A stretch of 64,000 bases of DNA from Petralouisia muris (GTDB lineage: Bacteria; Bacillota; Clostridia; Lachnospirales; Lachnospiraceae). The translations under genes and the position numbers were made by a program. The notes under the pieces were generated by a model, which saw only the letters and a program-made list of their open reading frames with translations, was not told the DNA's origin and did no database searches. The first letter of the stretch is position 1, and the number at the start of each line of letters is the position of its first letter. Shown one piece after another: positions 9,281-17,040 of the stretch. The stretch spans positions 62,001 through 126,000 of the forward strand of contig NZ_SRYA01000004.1 of NCBI RefSeq assembly GCF_004793545.1, read 5' to 3'.

Positions 9281-9924
9281 TTTCACTTCCTCCGTTTCTG
9301 CTATCCAATTTATAGCTTCCAATAAAAATGACAGACACTTGTATGCCTGCCACTACATCAGATAATTCTTCTCCATAGATTGTGCTTCCTGTGAATAACA
9401 ATTTTAATTCGTTTCTTCACATAAATACATCATTTCATCAGTCAGATTTGTACACCATTTTTGACACCAACTTTTCTTCAAACTACACTATTCTGCGATA
9501 AGTTATGATACTTCTCCTAAAAACCAAAAGTGGCTTAAACCCTTGCAAAGGAAGTTAAGAAATCATCTCCTGGCATAATTTCATAGGATACTTCATAATG
9601 ATATTGTTCTTCCGTTTCCTCATTAAAACTGAATAAGAAAAACTTTCCCTTGTGACTGGTCCATGAGGGCAAAAACAAGGGAAAAGGATACATATTTTGA
9701 GGCTGGCATAGCGTAAAGCCTTGAAAAATAGGGAAAACTTATGGAAAAAGCTTACAAATCCTTATCTATGTGATTCAGTATAGCGTATTTCCTCTTCATT
9801 CTCAATGCCAAGATAGTTTCTAACTTCCTTTCCAATTTCAACCAGAAAACATAATATTTTCCATTATATTTTTATTTCCATTGCAGATAATAACACCATG
9901 GTAAGCAACAACGTTTCGAGGCGG
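9281..9924. other. Long non-coding stretch with coding relic
   Basis: No intact gene is visible. On the minus strand, 9670-9535 reads openly as a fragment rich in Glu and Tyr (FNEETEEQYHYEVSYEI, ending SFARV and a stop), with no start or ribosome site. It looks like the C-terminal scrap of a mobile-element gene. Confidence 0.4.
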
Positions 9925-9961
9925 ACATCATTCCCAGGAATGAACCATTTCGGAATGATGT
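9925..9961 (+). other. Inverted repeat upstream of SASP gene
   Basis: ACATCATTCC (9925-9934) and GGAATGATGT (9952-9961) form a perfect 10-bp stem with a 17-base loop, 49 bases before the SASP start. It may be a terminator of upstream DNA or a structure in the SASP leader; no T tract follows. Confidence 0.5.
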
Positions 9962-10009
9962 TCTTGCCAGAAAGAAAACAATAAGAAAAATATTTGGAGG
10001 TGAATCGAA

Positions 10010-10234
10010 ATGGCTAACAGCAATTCTGGTTCTAACACAAGTAAAATGGCAGTGCCTCAGGCAAAAGAGGCAATGAACCGTTTCAAACAGGAGGTTGCAT
10101 CTGAAATCGGCGTACCTTTGAAGGAAGGTTACAATGGTGACTTAACTTCTGCTCAGGCTGGTTCTATCGGCGGAGAAATGGTTAAGAAGATGATTATGAA
10201 ACAGGAACAGCAGATGTCCGGCGGACAGCAGTAA
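10010..10234 (+). CDS. Small acid-soluble spore protein, alpha/beta type
   Basis: 74 residues, the normal length for the family. It has KMAVPQAKEAMNRFK, the EVASEIGV segment cut by the germination protease GPR, and the C-terminal GGxMVKKMI motif (GSIGGEMVKKMI). These proteins coat spore DNA, shift it to an A-like form and protect it from UV and chemicals during dormancy; they are made in the forespore under sigma G. A strong GGAGG lies 9 bases before the ATG. A long terminator hairpin follows. I could not recognise a convincing sigma-G promoter. The gene shows that the organism can sporulate. Confidence 0.95.
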   Translation: MANSNSGSNTSKMAVPQAKEAMNRFKQEVASEIGVPLKEGYNGDLTSAQAGSIGGEMVKKMIMKQEQQMSGGQQ

Positions 10235-10263
10235 TCTTTGCTGCCAATAAGCAGACAAGCTGC

Positions 10264-10319
10264 CAATATAGAAATTCCCCTGCTTTGGCAAAGTCCGGAG
10301 CAGGGGAATTTCTATATTG
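10264..10319 (+). terminator. Long hairpin terminator after SASP gene
   Basis: A perfect 21-bp stem (10264-10284 with 10299-10319) with a 14-base loop lies 30 bases after the SASP stop. The arms are unusually long and nearly palindromic, so it may act in both directions or as an mRNA stabiliser. Confidence 0.75.
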
Positions 10320-10331
10320 GATTCTCTTGCA

Positions 10332-10360
10332 TTGACAAGGCATCCGCCTGATGCTACAAT
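10332..10360 (+). promoter_or_regulatory. Sigma-A promoter of the CYTH gene
   Basis: Consensus TTGACA (10332-10337), 17-base spacer, TACAAT (10355-10360). The predicted start is 55-60 bases upstream of the CYTH ATG. Confidence 0.85.
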
Positions 10361-10423
10361 CTAACTCACAGGAATGTTATTCTATTCCAAGTATACCCAT
10401 GCAATCCAGGGGGGGATATTTTT

Positions 10424-10873
10424 ATGGAAATTGAACGCAAATATTTAATCAAGTCACTGCCGGACAACCTGAATTCTTTTCCTTTTCACCAAATTGAACA
10501 AGGATATCTCTGCACTGATCCGGTAGTGCGCATCCGCATGCAGGATGAAACATATTATCTTACCTACAAATCCAAAGGCCTGATGGTCCGGGAAGAATAT
10601 AACCTGCCCCTTACCAAAGAGGCTTATTTTCATCTCCGTTCCAAAGCAGACGGCATTCTTATTACAAAAAAGAGATACCTGATTCCGCTGCCTCCCTCCC
10701 ATACCATTGAGCTGGATATTTTCGAAGGAGAACTGGCGCCTCTGACGCTTGCAGAGGTGGAGTTTGCAACAGAAGAAGAAGCGAATCATTTTCTTCCTCC
10801 GGAATGGTTCGGAGAAGATGTGACTTATTCCGAAAAATACCATAACAGCACATTAAGCCGTTTTACTGATTGA
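10424..10873 (+). CDS. CYTH-domain triphosphate-binding protein
   Basis: 149 residues covering a single CYTH (triphosphate tunnel metalloenzyme) domain. The defining ExExK motif is the first thing in the protein (MEIERKYLI). VRIRMQDETYYLTYKSKG and REEYN supply the basic tunnel residues, and IELDIFEGELAPLTLAEVEF the acidic metal ligands. Bacterial relatives are inorganic tripolyphosphatases or thiamine-triphosphatase-like; the substrate here cannot be told from sequence. It is a single-gene unit driven by a near-consensus promoter, with a GGGGGGA ribosome site. It marks the last clearly chromosomal gene before the integrated element that begins near 11.05 kb. Confidence 0.9.
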   Translation: MEIERKYLIKSLPDNLNSFPFHQIEQGYLCTDPVVRIRMQDETYYLTYKSKGLMVREEYNLPLTKEAYFHLRSKADGILITKKRYLIPLPPSHTIELDIFEGELAPLTLAEVEFATEEEANHFLPPEWFGEDVTYSEKYHNSTLSRFTD

Positions 10874-11051
10874 ACAAGGAACTGTTAAGAAAAATCCTGC
10901 GCACGATTCAAAAGTTATTTCTTAACGTTACCTAAGTCTATGCAGCATTCGGTATTGTTCCAATTTTACTGCAAAAATTATCTTATGAAAATGGTTGATT
11001 ATCTCAAAAAAGCCTTGATTTACGGGCATACAAGTAGGATTTCAAGCCGAA

Positions 11052-11070
11052 TTTACTACCAATTTACTAC
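11052..11070 (+). repeat. Paired TTTACTAC repeats, left copy (possible att arm)
   Basis: TTTACTAC at 11052-11059 and again at 11063-11070, starts 11 bases apart. The same pair with the same spacing occurs at 18075-18093 just after the integrase remnant. Both are preceded by GAA. Likely integrase arm-type sites or element boundaries. Confidence 0.55.
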
Positions 11071-11227
11071 TTTTAAGGGAAGAGCCTTGATATGTCACCC
11101 GGAATCCTGCAAGCCCCAATATCAGCACAGCATTGAAAAAATAAATGAAAACTGAATATGACACAGACACGGCGTTTCTCTATCCCATAACAGGAAGAGC
11201 AGGAATGCCGCTTTTTTATACCCTCAT

Positions 11228-11339
11228 GTTACGCGATAGAAGCCAAAAGAGCCTTGCTACAAGCGGCTTTGCGGACGTGTTTTTGCAGGAGATAAGGATT
11301 TATACCTAACCCCGGCAAAATGGCGTTCTATTGCGTAAC
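11228..11339. repeat. Inverted pair of GTTACGCRRTAGRA motif
   Basis: GTTACGCGATAGAA at 11228-11241 and its near inverse TTCTATTGCGTAAC at 11326-11339. Three further copies of the motif occur at 17158, 17256 and 17335. The spacing between inverted partners (about 85 bases) is repeated at 17158-17269. Confidence 0.6.
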
Positions 11340-11368
11340 ATACCCCAAGCAAAAGACGCTCTGAAGCT

Positions 11369-11632
11369 ATGGCAGCCTTCCAAGAGAATCACAAGCGAAT
11401 TTGCCCGATATTGGAAAACCCGACACCAGATAACCCGATATTGGATTTTTCGATACCGGATTATCCGACATCGGAAAATCCAATGCAATTAAATAAAGAT
11501 ATACTAAATACTGATTTACTAAATAAAGAGAAAAGAAATACAGATATACAAAATACCCCTTCCTTTCCCTTCCACATTCCTAATCCCTCTCCTTTTGTCG
11601 GGAATGCAGCACCACCGCTGGAATGGAAATGA
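11369..11632 (+). pseudogene. Fragment of RepA-type replication initiator (hinge region)
   Basis: The frame encodes ILENPTPDNPILDFSIPDYP, then SENPMQLNKDILNTDLLNKE, a low-complexity series of ENPTxxNP and LNT units. This pattern is typical of the linker in RepA_N/replication initiator A proteins of clostridial conjugative elements. Neither the N-terminal DNA-binding domain nor the C-terminal domain is present, and there is no ribosome site before the first ATG. It is probably what is left of the element's replication gene after deletions. The assignment rests on the repetitive linker only. Confidence 0.45.
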
Positions 11633-11893
11633 ACGGATTAAGCTATCAAAGAAAAAAATAAGTTTCGGAGCAATCATAGGAAAAGAGTACTCTTTTCCGT
11701 AAATCTGCCCGCCCATATAGCTTGCCGGACTGATTTGCTTGTTGGGAAGTATCCCAAACCCTCTTGATAGTTTTCTCACTACCTACAATACCGTACAAGG
11801 CAATTTTAACGAAGCTTTGAGAAAAATTCCAAAAAAGTTTTTCTTAGTCTATCTACAAAGAAGTTTGGGAAATATCAAGTATTATTTAATTTC
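11633..11893. other. Non-coding stretch with 20-bp palindrome
   Basis: No gene seen. A perfect 20-bp palindrome is at 11679-11698 (GGAAAAGAGT and its inverse). The rest is AT-rich leader to the promoter of the HTH/response-regulator operon. Confidence 0.45.
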
Positions 11894-11922
11894 TTGAATT
11901 TATTCGGCTAACCGCATATAAT
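11894..11922 (+). promoter_or_regulatory. Sigma-A promoter of the HTH-RR-HK operon
   Basis: TTGAAT (11894-11899), 17-base spacer, TATAAT (11917-11922). It lies 40 bases upstream of the HTH gene. Confidence 0.75.
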
Positions 11923-11961
11923 TATAGTGATGGAACTTATAGAAAGTGAGGGTGAATGAAG

Positions 11962-12144
11962 ATGTTAGAGTATATTTCTGCCCCGGAAGCGGCGAAGAAA
12001 TGGGGCATTTCAGAAAGACGGGTACAAAAGCTATGTGAGGAAAACCGCATACCGGGCGTGGCAAAATTCAGCCGCTTGTGGCTGATACCAAAGGACGCTG
12101 AAAAGCCAGTAGATAAAAGGAAACGGGAGGAAAACAGAAAGTGA
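11962..12144 (+). CDS. Small helix-turn-helix DNA-binding protein, first gene of Bce-type operon
   Basis: 60 residues. The ATG at 11962 fits better than that at 11956 because GAGGGTG is then 8 bases away. The protein starts MLEYISAPEAAKKWGISERR and ends with a winged segment (SRLWLIPKDAEKPVDKRK). It is clearly related to the HTH protein at 7863-8045: same length, same order of HTH, WLIP wing and basic tail. Its stop overlaps the GTG start of the response regulator by 4 bases. A regulatory role for the operon, or an excisionase ancestry, is inferred. Confidence 0.75.
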   Translation: MLEYISAPEAAKKWGISERRVQKLCEENRIPGVAKFSRLWLIPKDAEKPVDKRKREENRK

Positions 12145-12803
12145 AAATATTTGTTGTTGAAGATGAAACAGAGATTTGTAAAGAGCTGTCCGTTCTGTTA
12201 CAGAAATATGGGTATGCTTATGAAAGCAGCACTGATTTCGCACATATTGCAGACCATATTTTGAAAGCGGAAGCAGACCTTGTACTGCTGGATATAAACT
12301 TGCCATATCAAGACGGTTATACGATATGCCATGAGATTCGGAAACAGTCGGATATTCCGATTATCGTTCTGACAAGCAGAAATACAGACTTTGACGAATT
12401 GATGAGCCTAAATATCGGTGCAGACGATTTTATATCAAAGCCTTATAACGCACAGGTATTGATAGCGCGTATTCAAAAAATATTAAAAAGGACTTATGAA
12501 GCACAGGTTAATTCTGTCCTTATTCATAAAGGGCTGACAATCAATCTGCTAAAGGCTACTGCTTCTTATGGGGATAAAGAGGTAGATTTAACAAAAAATG
12601 AACTTGGCATACTGCGTTTACTGGTTGTAAACAAAGGCAATGTGATACCGCGTGACGCGATCATAGATGAATTATGGCAGAGCGACGAATTTATAGACGA
12701 AAACACACTCAATGTTAATATTGTGCGATTGCGTAAGAAGTTATCGGAGATCGGTACGCCCGATTATTTAGAAACAAAACGTGGATTTGGGTACAAAGTA
12801 TGA
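12141..12803 (+). CDS. OmpR-family response regulator, BceR/VraR-like
   Basis: 220 residues with a GTG start that overlaps the HTH gene. The receiver domain (residues 1-120) has acidic pocket EDE near residue 7-9, the phospho-acceptor in LVLLDINLPYQDG, and the conserved Thr and Lys (VLTS, FISKPYN). The C-terminal winged-helix (DLTKNELGILRLL ... ETKRGFGYKV) is the OmpR/PhoB DNA-binding domain. It is the partner of the kinase encoded next, with ATGA overlap. By analogy to Bce modules it would activate the ABC transporter operon at 14071 when peptide antibiotics such as bacitracin-like compounds are sensed; dyads before that operon are candidate targets. Confidence 0.9.
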   Translation: MKIFVVEDETEICKELSVLLQKYGYAYESSTDFAHIADHILKAEADLVLLDINLPYQDGYTICHEIRKQSDIPIIVLTSRNTDFDELMSLNIGADDFISKPYNAQVLIARIQKILKRTYEAQVNSVLIHKGLTINLLKATASYGDKEVDLTKNELGILRLLVVNKGNVIPRDAIIDELWQSDEFIDENTLNVNIVRLRKKLSEIGTPDYLETKRGFGYKV

Positions 12804-13804
12804 AACTGACCGATTATATAATTGACCGCCTTTTTTCTGTTGTAATGTTTTTGGTAGCTGTTATTTTTTCTATGGGGCTTCTTTGGTTAATGGGATTGCG
12901 TTATGAATTTATTATTTATATCGAAATAATATTCGGGTTTTCCTTTCTTGCAGCGTTGTTATGGGACTACACAAGAAAAAAGAAATATTACTGCGGATTT
13001 ATGGCTTTATTTGACGGACTTGACGACAAGACTTTATTAGCAGAGCTTGCAGAAAAGCCGAGATTTCTTGACGGGAAACTGTTATATCAAATTCTACGCC
13101 TGTCTAATAAGTACATGAATGATAAGTTAGCGGAAGCGGGGGCTACTAATCAAGAATACCGGGAATATATCGAAATGTGGGTACATGAAATAAAAACGCC
13201 GATAACCTCTGCCCATTTAATCATTGAGAATGACAAAAATATTTCTACAATCCGCATAGATGATGAATTGAATAAAATAGACCATTTTGTAGAACAAGCC
13301 CTTTTCTATGCGAGAAGCACAACATTGGAAAAAGATTTTAAGATAGAAAAGACAACTTTGAAAACATTGGTACAGGAAGCGTTGAAAAACTATTCCAAAC
13401 AAATCATTGAAGCCCACGGCAGACCTGTATTTGAGAATTTGGATATTCCAGTATTTGCCGATCGGAAATGGTGTGTATTTATTATAGGGCAGATTATAGC
13501 TAATTCTGTTAAATATGCAAAAGAAAATCTAATCATCACTTTTGAGGGGAGTTCTTTTGATAACGGGTGCAGCCTTTCTATTTCCGATAATGGAATTGGT
13601 ATAACCGAAGCAGATATTCCGAGGATTTTTGATAAAGGTTTTACCGGGGAAAATGGGCGCAAACTTGGAAAGTCAACAGGTATTGGATTATATTTATGCT
13701 GGAAATTATGCCATAAGATGAATATGGAAATATCGGTGGCAAGCAGCCTTGAAAATGGGACAACCGTAAAAATCATGTTCCCCAAAGAAAATCTTTATTC
13801 ATGA
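12800..13804 (+). CDS. Sensor histidine kinase, BceS-type intramembrane sensor
   Basis: 334 residues. Two transmembrane helices lie close together near the N-terminus (about residues 14-32 and 37-55) with almost no extracellular loop, the intramembrane-sensing layout of BceS kinases. These kinases detect substrate through the cognate ABC permease. The H box is WVHEIKTPITSAHL, the N box is IIANSVKYAKEN, and the G boxes are SDNGIGI and GKSTGIGLYL. The start overlaps the regulator stop by 4 bases. A terminator-like hairpin follows the stop, separating it from the transporter operon. Confidence 0.9.
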   Translation: MKLTDYIIDRLFSVVMFLVAVIFSMGLLWLMGLRYEFIIYIEIIFGFSFLAALLWDYTRKKKYYCGFMALFDGLDDKTLLAELAEKPRFLDGKLLYQILRLSNKYMNDKLAEAGATNQEYREYIEMWVHEIKTPITSAHLIIENDKNISTIRIDDELNKIDHFVEQALFYARSTTLEKDFKIEKTTLKTLVQEALKNYSKQIIEAHGRPVFENLDIPVFADRKWCVFIIGQIIANSVKYAKENLIITFEGSSFDNGCSLSISDNGIGITEADIPRIFDKGFTGENGRKLGKSTGIGLYLCWKLCHKMNMEISVASSLENGTTVKIMFPKENLYS

Positions 13805-13874
13805 CAATAGAAGACTCGCGAAGCGTGGATTCTATTGTATGACATAGGAATATCCTGCAAAGCGGGATTGTACG

Positions 13875-13907
13875 AGCAGGCATGAAAAATGTCTGCTTCT
13901 TTTCTCC
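13875..13907 (+). terminator. Terminator of HTH-RR-HK operon
   Basis: AGCAGGCAT (13875-13883) pairs with ATGTCTGCT (13889-13897) with one G-U pair and a GAAAA loop, followed by a T-rich tract TTCTTTTCT. Confidence 0.7.
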
Positions 13908-13915
13908 CCGGAACC

Positions 13916-14012
13916 TTACATTTCGGTAATGTAAATGTAATCTTATTTAATGGCGCATTTTAATTTCTGAATGTACAATATGAACTATCAAATTTGCAAA
14001 TTTGATAGTTCA
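13916..14012 (+). promoter_or_regulatory. Operator/promoter region of Bce-type transporter operon
   Basis: A dyad TTACATTTCGGTAATGTAA (13916-13934, 7-bp arms, 5-base centre) is followed at once by another TGTAA. A -10-like TACAAT lies at 13974-13979 with no good -35, as expected for an activated promoter. At 13981-14012 there is a perfect 32-bp palindrome made of two 16-base halves starting TGAACTATCAAATTTG. TTACA/TGTAA half-sites recall BceR-type operators, although the known spacing is shorter. I infer that the dyad binds the response regulator and that the palindrome binds another regulator or folds in the leader. Confidence 0.55.
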
Positions 14013-14070
14013 ACGAAAGAAAAGGCGAAGCATTTTCTTGAGTCTAGCTAAATTAAGGAGGAGCAAAATT

Positions 14071-14841
14071 ATGAATACCCCGATTTTAGAGGTTTCTGAC
14101 ATTCAAAAATATTACGGAAACAAAGGAAACATTACCAAAGCTGTTAATCGTATTTCCCTGTCTGCCCACAAAGGGGAATTTGTCGGTATCATGGGTGCGT
14201 CCGGCTCTGGTAAAACAACATTGCTGAACTGCATTTCCACAATCGACACAGTAACCAGCGGAAAAATTTTAGTTGAGGGAAAAGACATTACTACTTTACG
14301 CGGAAAACAGTTGTCGGCTTTTCGGCGCGAAAAGCTGGGCTTTATCTTTCAAGACTTTAATCTGCTTGATACATTGACTGCGTATGAGAATATCTCCCTT
14401 GCCCTATCCATTTCCGGCATAAAAGCAAAAGAACTTGATAAAAGGGTACAGGAAATTGCAAGGGCATTGAATATCACGGAAGTCTTGGAAAAATATCCCT
14501 ATCAAATGTCCGGCGGACAGCAGCAGCGTGTTGCCGCCGCCCGTGCAATGGTAACAAATCCGGCTCTTGTTTTGGCTGATGAACCTACGGGCGCGTTGGA
14601 TTCCCGTTCTTCCCATATGCTTTTGGATATGTTGGAAGAATTGAACCAAAACCTTTCTGCAACAATCCTCATGGTAACGCATGATTCTTTCACAGCCAGT
14701 TATTGCCGTCGTATTCTTTTTATTAAGGACGGTAAAATTTTCAATGAAATTCACCGTGGGACAAAATCACGGAAAGAATTTTTTGAGGAAATCATGGAGA
14801 TAGTTTCTGTATTGGGAGGTGAAACCAATGACAGAGGGTAA
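14071..14841 (+). CDS. ABC transporter ATP-binding protein, BceA-type
   Basis: 256 residues. The ATG at 14071 is chosen because AAGGAGGA lies 8 bases upstream; an upstream in-frame start at 14002 falls inside the palindrome. Walker A GASGSGKTT, Q-loop FIFQDFNLLD, signature SGGQQQR, Walker B LVLADEPTGALDS and H-loop VTHD are all intact. It belongs to the MacB/LolD/BceA subfamily that powers FtsX-like permeases. Its substrate is probably a cell-wall-active peptide antibiotic. The stop overlaps the permease gene by 14 bases. Expression is probably controlled by the upstream dyad region. Confidence 0.95.
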   Translation: MNTPILEVSDIQKYYGNKGNITKAVNRISLSAHKGEFVGIMGASGSGKTTLLNCISTIDTVTSGKILVEGKDITTLRGKQLSAFRREKLGFIFQDFNLLDTLTAYENISLALSISGIKAKELDKRVQEIARALNITEVLEKYPYQMSGGQQQRVAAARAMVTNPALVLADEPTGALDSRSSHMLLDMLEELNQNLSATILMVTHDSFTASYCRRILFIKDGKIFNEIHRGTKSRKEFFEEIMEIVSVLGGETNDRG

Positions 14842-16852
14842 ATTGATTATTCGCAATGTGCGCAAAAACATACAGGACTATATGATTTATTTTCTGACGC
14901 TTACGGTTTCGGTAAGTATGTTTTACGCTTTCAATTCCATTCAGACCCAGCCAGCATTAAATGATCTTGACGCAACAAAGCAATTACTTTCCGACCAATT
15001 AGGGATATTGCTTTCTGCACTATCTGTTGTAGTGGCTGTTGTGCTTGCATTTCTTATCCTGTATGCAAATCAGTTCCTCTTAAAACGCAGGAAAAAGGAA
15101 TTAGGGATTTATACATTGTTAGGAATGGAAAAAGGGAAAATATCAAGGATTTTTGCAGGGGAAACTTTATGCGTGGGTATTCTGTCCCTTGTGTTTGGGC
15201 TTATATTAGGGCTGCTTTTGTCACAGGGACTTTCCATATTTTCTTTACGCCTGTTTGCAATAGATATGAGTAAGTTTCAGACTGTTTTTTCCATAAGTGC
15301 GCTGAAAAATACAATCGGTTGTTTTGTATTGATTTTTCTGATTGTTATGATTTTTAATGTGCGCACGGTTTCTTCGGTCAAGCTGATTGACCTGTTGACC
15401 GCCAGCAGGAAGAATGAAGTCATGGCACTAAGGAACAAAGCCGCGCAAATTTCTTTAGCCGCGCTTTCTATCCTTTGTATTGTTTCTTCCGGCGTGATTA
15501 TTCAGCACTATGGTATACTTCCCAGCCGCGAAAATTCATGGTTTCAGATTGCAATAGTTTTATTAGCAGCAGGAACAGCACTTTTCTTCTTTTCTGTATC
15601 GGCAGTATTGCTTACAGCGATACAGGCAAACAGAAAAATTTATCTGAAAGGGCTGAATACCTTTTTAAGCCGACAGATTGGAAGTAAAGTGCAGACAGAT
15701 TTTATGACTATGAGCGTAGTATGCGCTTTGCTCACCATATCTATTTGTGGTATATCCGTGGGGATAAGTTCTGCTTTAACCATGAATGAAACGTCTAAGG
15801 CTGCTCTTCCTTATGATCTGAATGTTGTTGCGGATATTGATGTAGCAGGAGAAACAGACATTGCGGCATATCTGAAATCAAGGGACGTGGATATGGATAT
15901 CTATGCAGACAGCATAGCGCAGATCAGTTTTTATGAAGCAGAAATAACCTATGGAGATTTATTTGAGGGGCAGAACTTAAACTTATGGCACATTGACGAA
16001 GATATTTCCGAAGTGGGTGTTTCGGTAGTTTCCATTTCAGATTTTAACCGTGCATTAGCAGCACAGGGGAAAGCCCCCGTAAATCTTGCTGATGATGAAT
16101 TTCTCTTGAACTGTAATTACAAAGGTACTTTACGATATATTGATTCATTTTTGCAGTCCTGTACGGAAATTGGCTTGAATGGGACAATTTTACAACCGGG
16201 TGGGAAGAAGCCGCTGGGTGAAACCGTTTTGATGACTTCGGTAGGCAATAACGACAGGGGAACTTTTATTGTTCCCGATCATGTCGCTGCGTCTTTAACA
16301 AAAGACATGAATATTTTGTTAGTACAGTATAAACCCGGTATAAATACAGATGAAATATTGCAGAAAATGATACCGATTGGGCTGGAATGGGAAACAGAGG
16401 GGTATCGGTATACTGAAAAAATCATGTTGAGCAGTATGTATTATGGCTCCTGCGCGTTGCTGGTATTCTTATGCTGCTATATCGGGCTGGTGTTTCTGCT
16501 GATATGCGCCGCGCTGCTGTCCCTAAAACAGTTGACAGAAACCGCAGATAATGTTTACCGATACGGGTTATTACAAAAGCTGGGGACGGATAGCCGGTTA
16601 TTTTTAGGAGCTTTATTCAAGCAGATAGCGATATTCTTTGCCTCGCCGCTTTTGCTTGCAGGAATGTTTTCAGCCTTTGGAATTGGAAAAATCACAGCGA
16701 TTGTAGAAGAATTTCTAAATATGCACATATCTACAAATATTGGCGTTACTGCTTTGATGTTCTTGATTGTGTATGGTGGATATTTCATTGCCACTTACCT
16801 GTCATGTAAACATATGGTTATGGAAAAACAAATTGAAGAATTGGAGGTTTAA
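14828..16852 (+). CDS. ABC transporter permease, BceB-type (FtsX family)
   Basis: About 674 residues. The ATG at 14828 follows GGGAGG at 8 bases. BceB-type architecture is visible: a first helix near the N-terminus, groups of helices through residue ~290, a large extracellular domain of roughly 200 residues (about 310-520, with LPYDLNVVADIDVAGETD), and three helices at the C-terminus. In Bce modules the extracellular domain binds the peptide antibiotic or its lipid II-cycle complex and the permease signals to the kinase. It pairs with the ATPase immediately upstream, and a 43-residue membrane peptide gene starts 3 bases after its stop. Confidence 0.92.
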   Translation: MTEGKLIIRNVRKNIQDYMIYFLTLTVSVSMFYAFNSIQTQPALNDLDATKQLLSDQLGILLSALSVVVAVVLAFLILYANQFLLKRRKKELGIYTLLGMEKGKISRIFAGETLCVGILSLVFGLILGLLLSQGLSIFSLRLFAIDMSKFQTVFSISALKNTIGCFVLIFLIVMIFNVRTVSSVKLIDLLTASRKNEVMALRNKAAQISLAALSILCIVSSGVIIQHYGILPSRENSWFQIAIVLLAAGTALFFFSVSAVLLTAIQANRKIYLKGLNTFLSRQIGSKVQTDFMTMSVVCALLTISICGISVGISSALTMNETSKAALPYDLNVVADIDVAGETDIAAYLKSRDVDMDIYADSIAQISFYEAEITYGDLFEGQNLNLWHIDEDISEVGVSVVSISDFNRALAAQGKAPVNLADDEFLLNCNYKGTLRYIDSFLQSCTEIGLNGTILQPGGKKPLGETVLMTSVGNNDRGTFIVPDHVAASLTKDMNILLVQYKPGINTDEILQKMIPIGLEWETEGYRYTEKIMLSSMYYGSCALLVFLCCYIGLVFLLICAALLSLKQLTETADNVYRYGLLQKLGTDSRLFLGALFKQIAIFFASPLLLAGMFSAFGIGKITAIVEEFLNMHISTNIGVTALMFLIVYGGYFIATYLSCKHMVMEKQIEELEV

Positions 16853-16855
16853 GTT

Positions 16856-16987
16856 ATGCCGGAAAATGTAAATTGGAGTGCTGTTTGGCAAAGTGTTACT
16901 GACACATGGCTTCCTTTATTTGGAGGGATTGCGTTAATTGTAGTTGCGGTCATTGTCATTCACATTATCAGAAAACGAAAAAAATAA
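16856..16987 (+). CDS. 43-residue single-pass membrane peptide
   Basis: ATG at 16856, only 3 bases after the permease stop, with GGAGG (16842-16846) 9 bases upstream. The product begins MPENVNWSAVWQSV, has one hydrophobic helix (LFGGIALIVVAVIVIHII) and ends in a strongly basic RKRKK tail. This gives an N-out/C-in single-pass topology. The clean start, ribosome site and operon position argue that it is a real gene. I know no named family for it. A role in assembly or signalling of the BceAB complex is inference. Confidence 0.7.
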   Translation: MPENVNWSAVWQSVTDTWLPLFGGIALIVVAVIVIHIIRKRKK

Positions 16988-17012
16988 TAAAACTTAAAAA
17001 GTAGTCTGCCGC

Positions 17013-17040
17013 ACGACGGCAAAAGAAAAAAAGCCGTCGT
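17013..17040 (+). terminator. Hairpin after transporter operon
   Basis: ACGACGGC (17013-17020) and GCCGTCGT (17033-17040) form a perfect 8-bp stem with an A-rich 12-base loop, 25 bases after the small gene. No T tract follows on the plus strand. Confidence 0.5.

Larger units (their letters stand above)
10874..11368. other. Left flank of degraded integrative element, no gene
   Basis: No credible coding sequence. It contains the paired TTTACTAC repeats, two inverted copies of a GTTACGC-type motif and a short AT-rich part after the CYTH gene. The open frame at 10940-11155 has no ribosome site and a composition unlike the real genes. Confidence 0.5.

Noticed and set aside
10940-11155. Possible small gene on the plus strand
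   Set aside because: No ribosome site, no recognisable features, and it covers the repeat region of the element's left flank.
17013-17040. Standard rho-independent terminator
   Set aside because: The stem is perfect but no T tract follows on the coding strand, so it is listed only as a probable transcript end.
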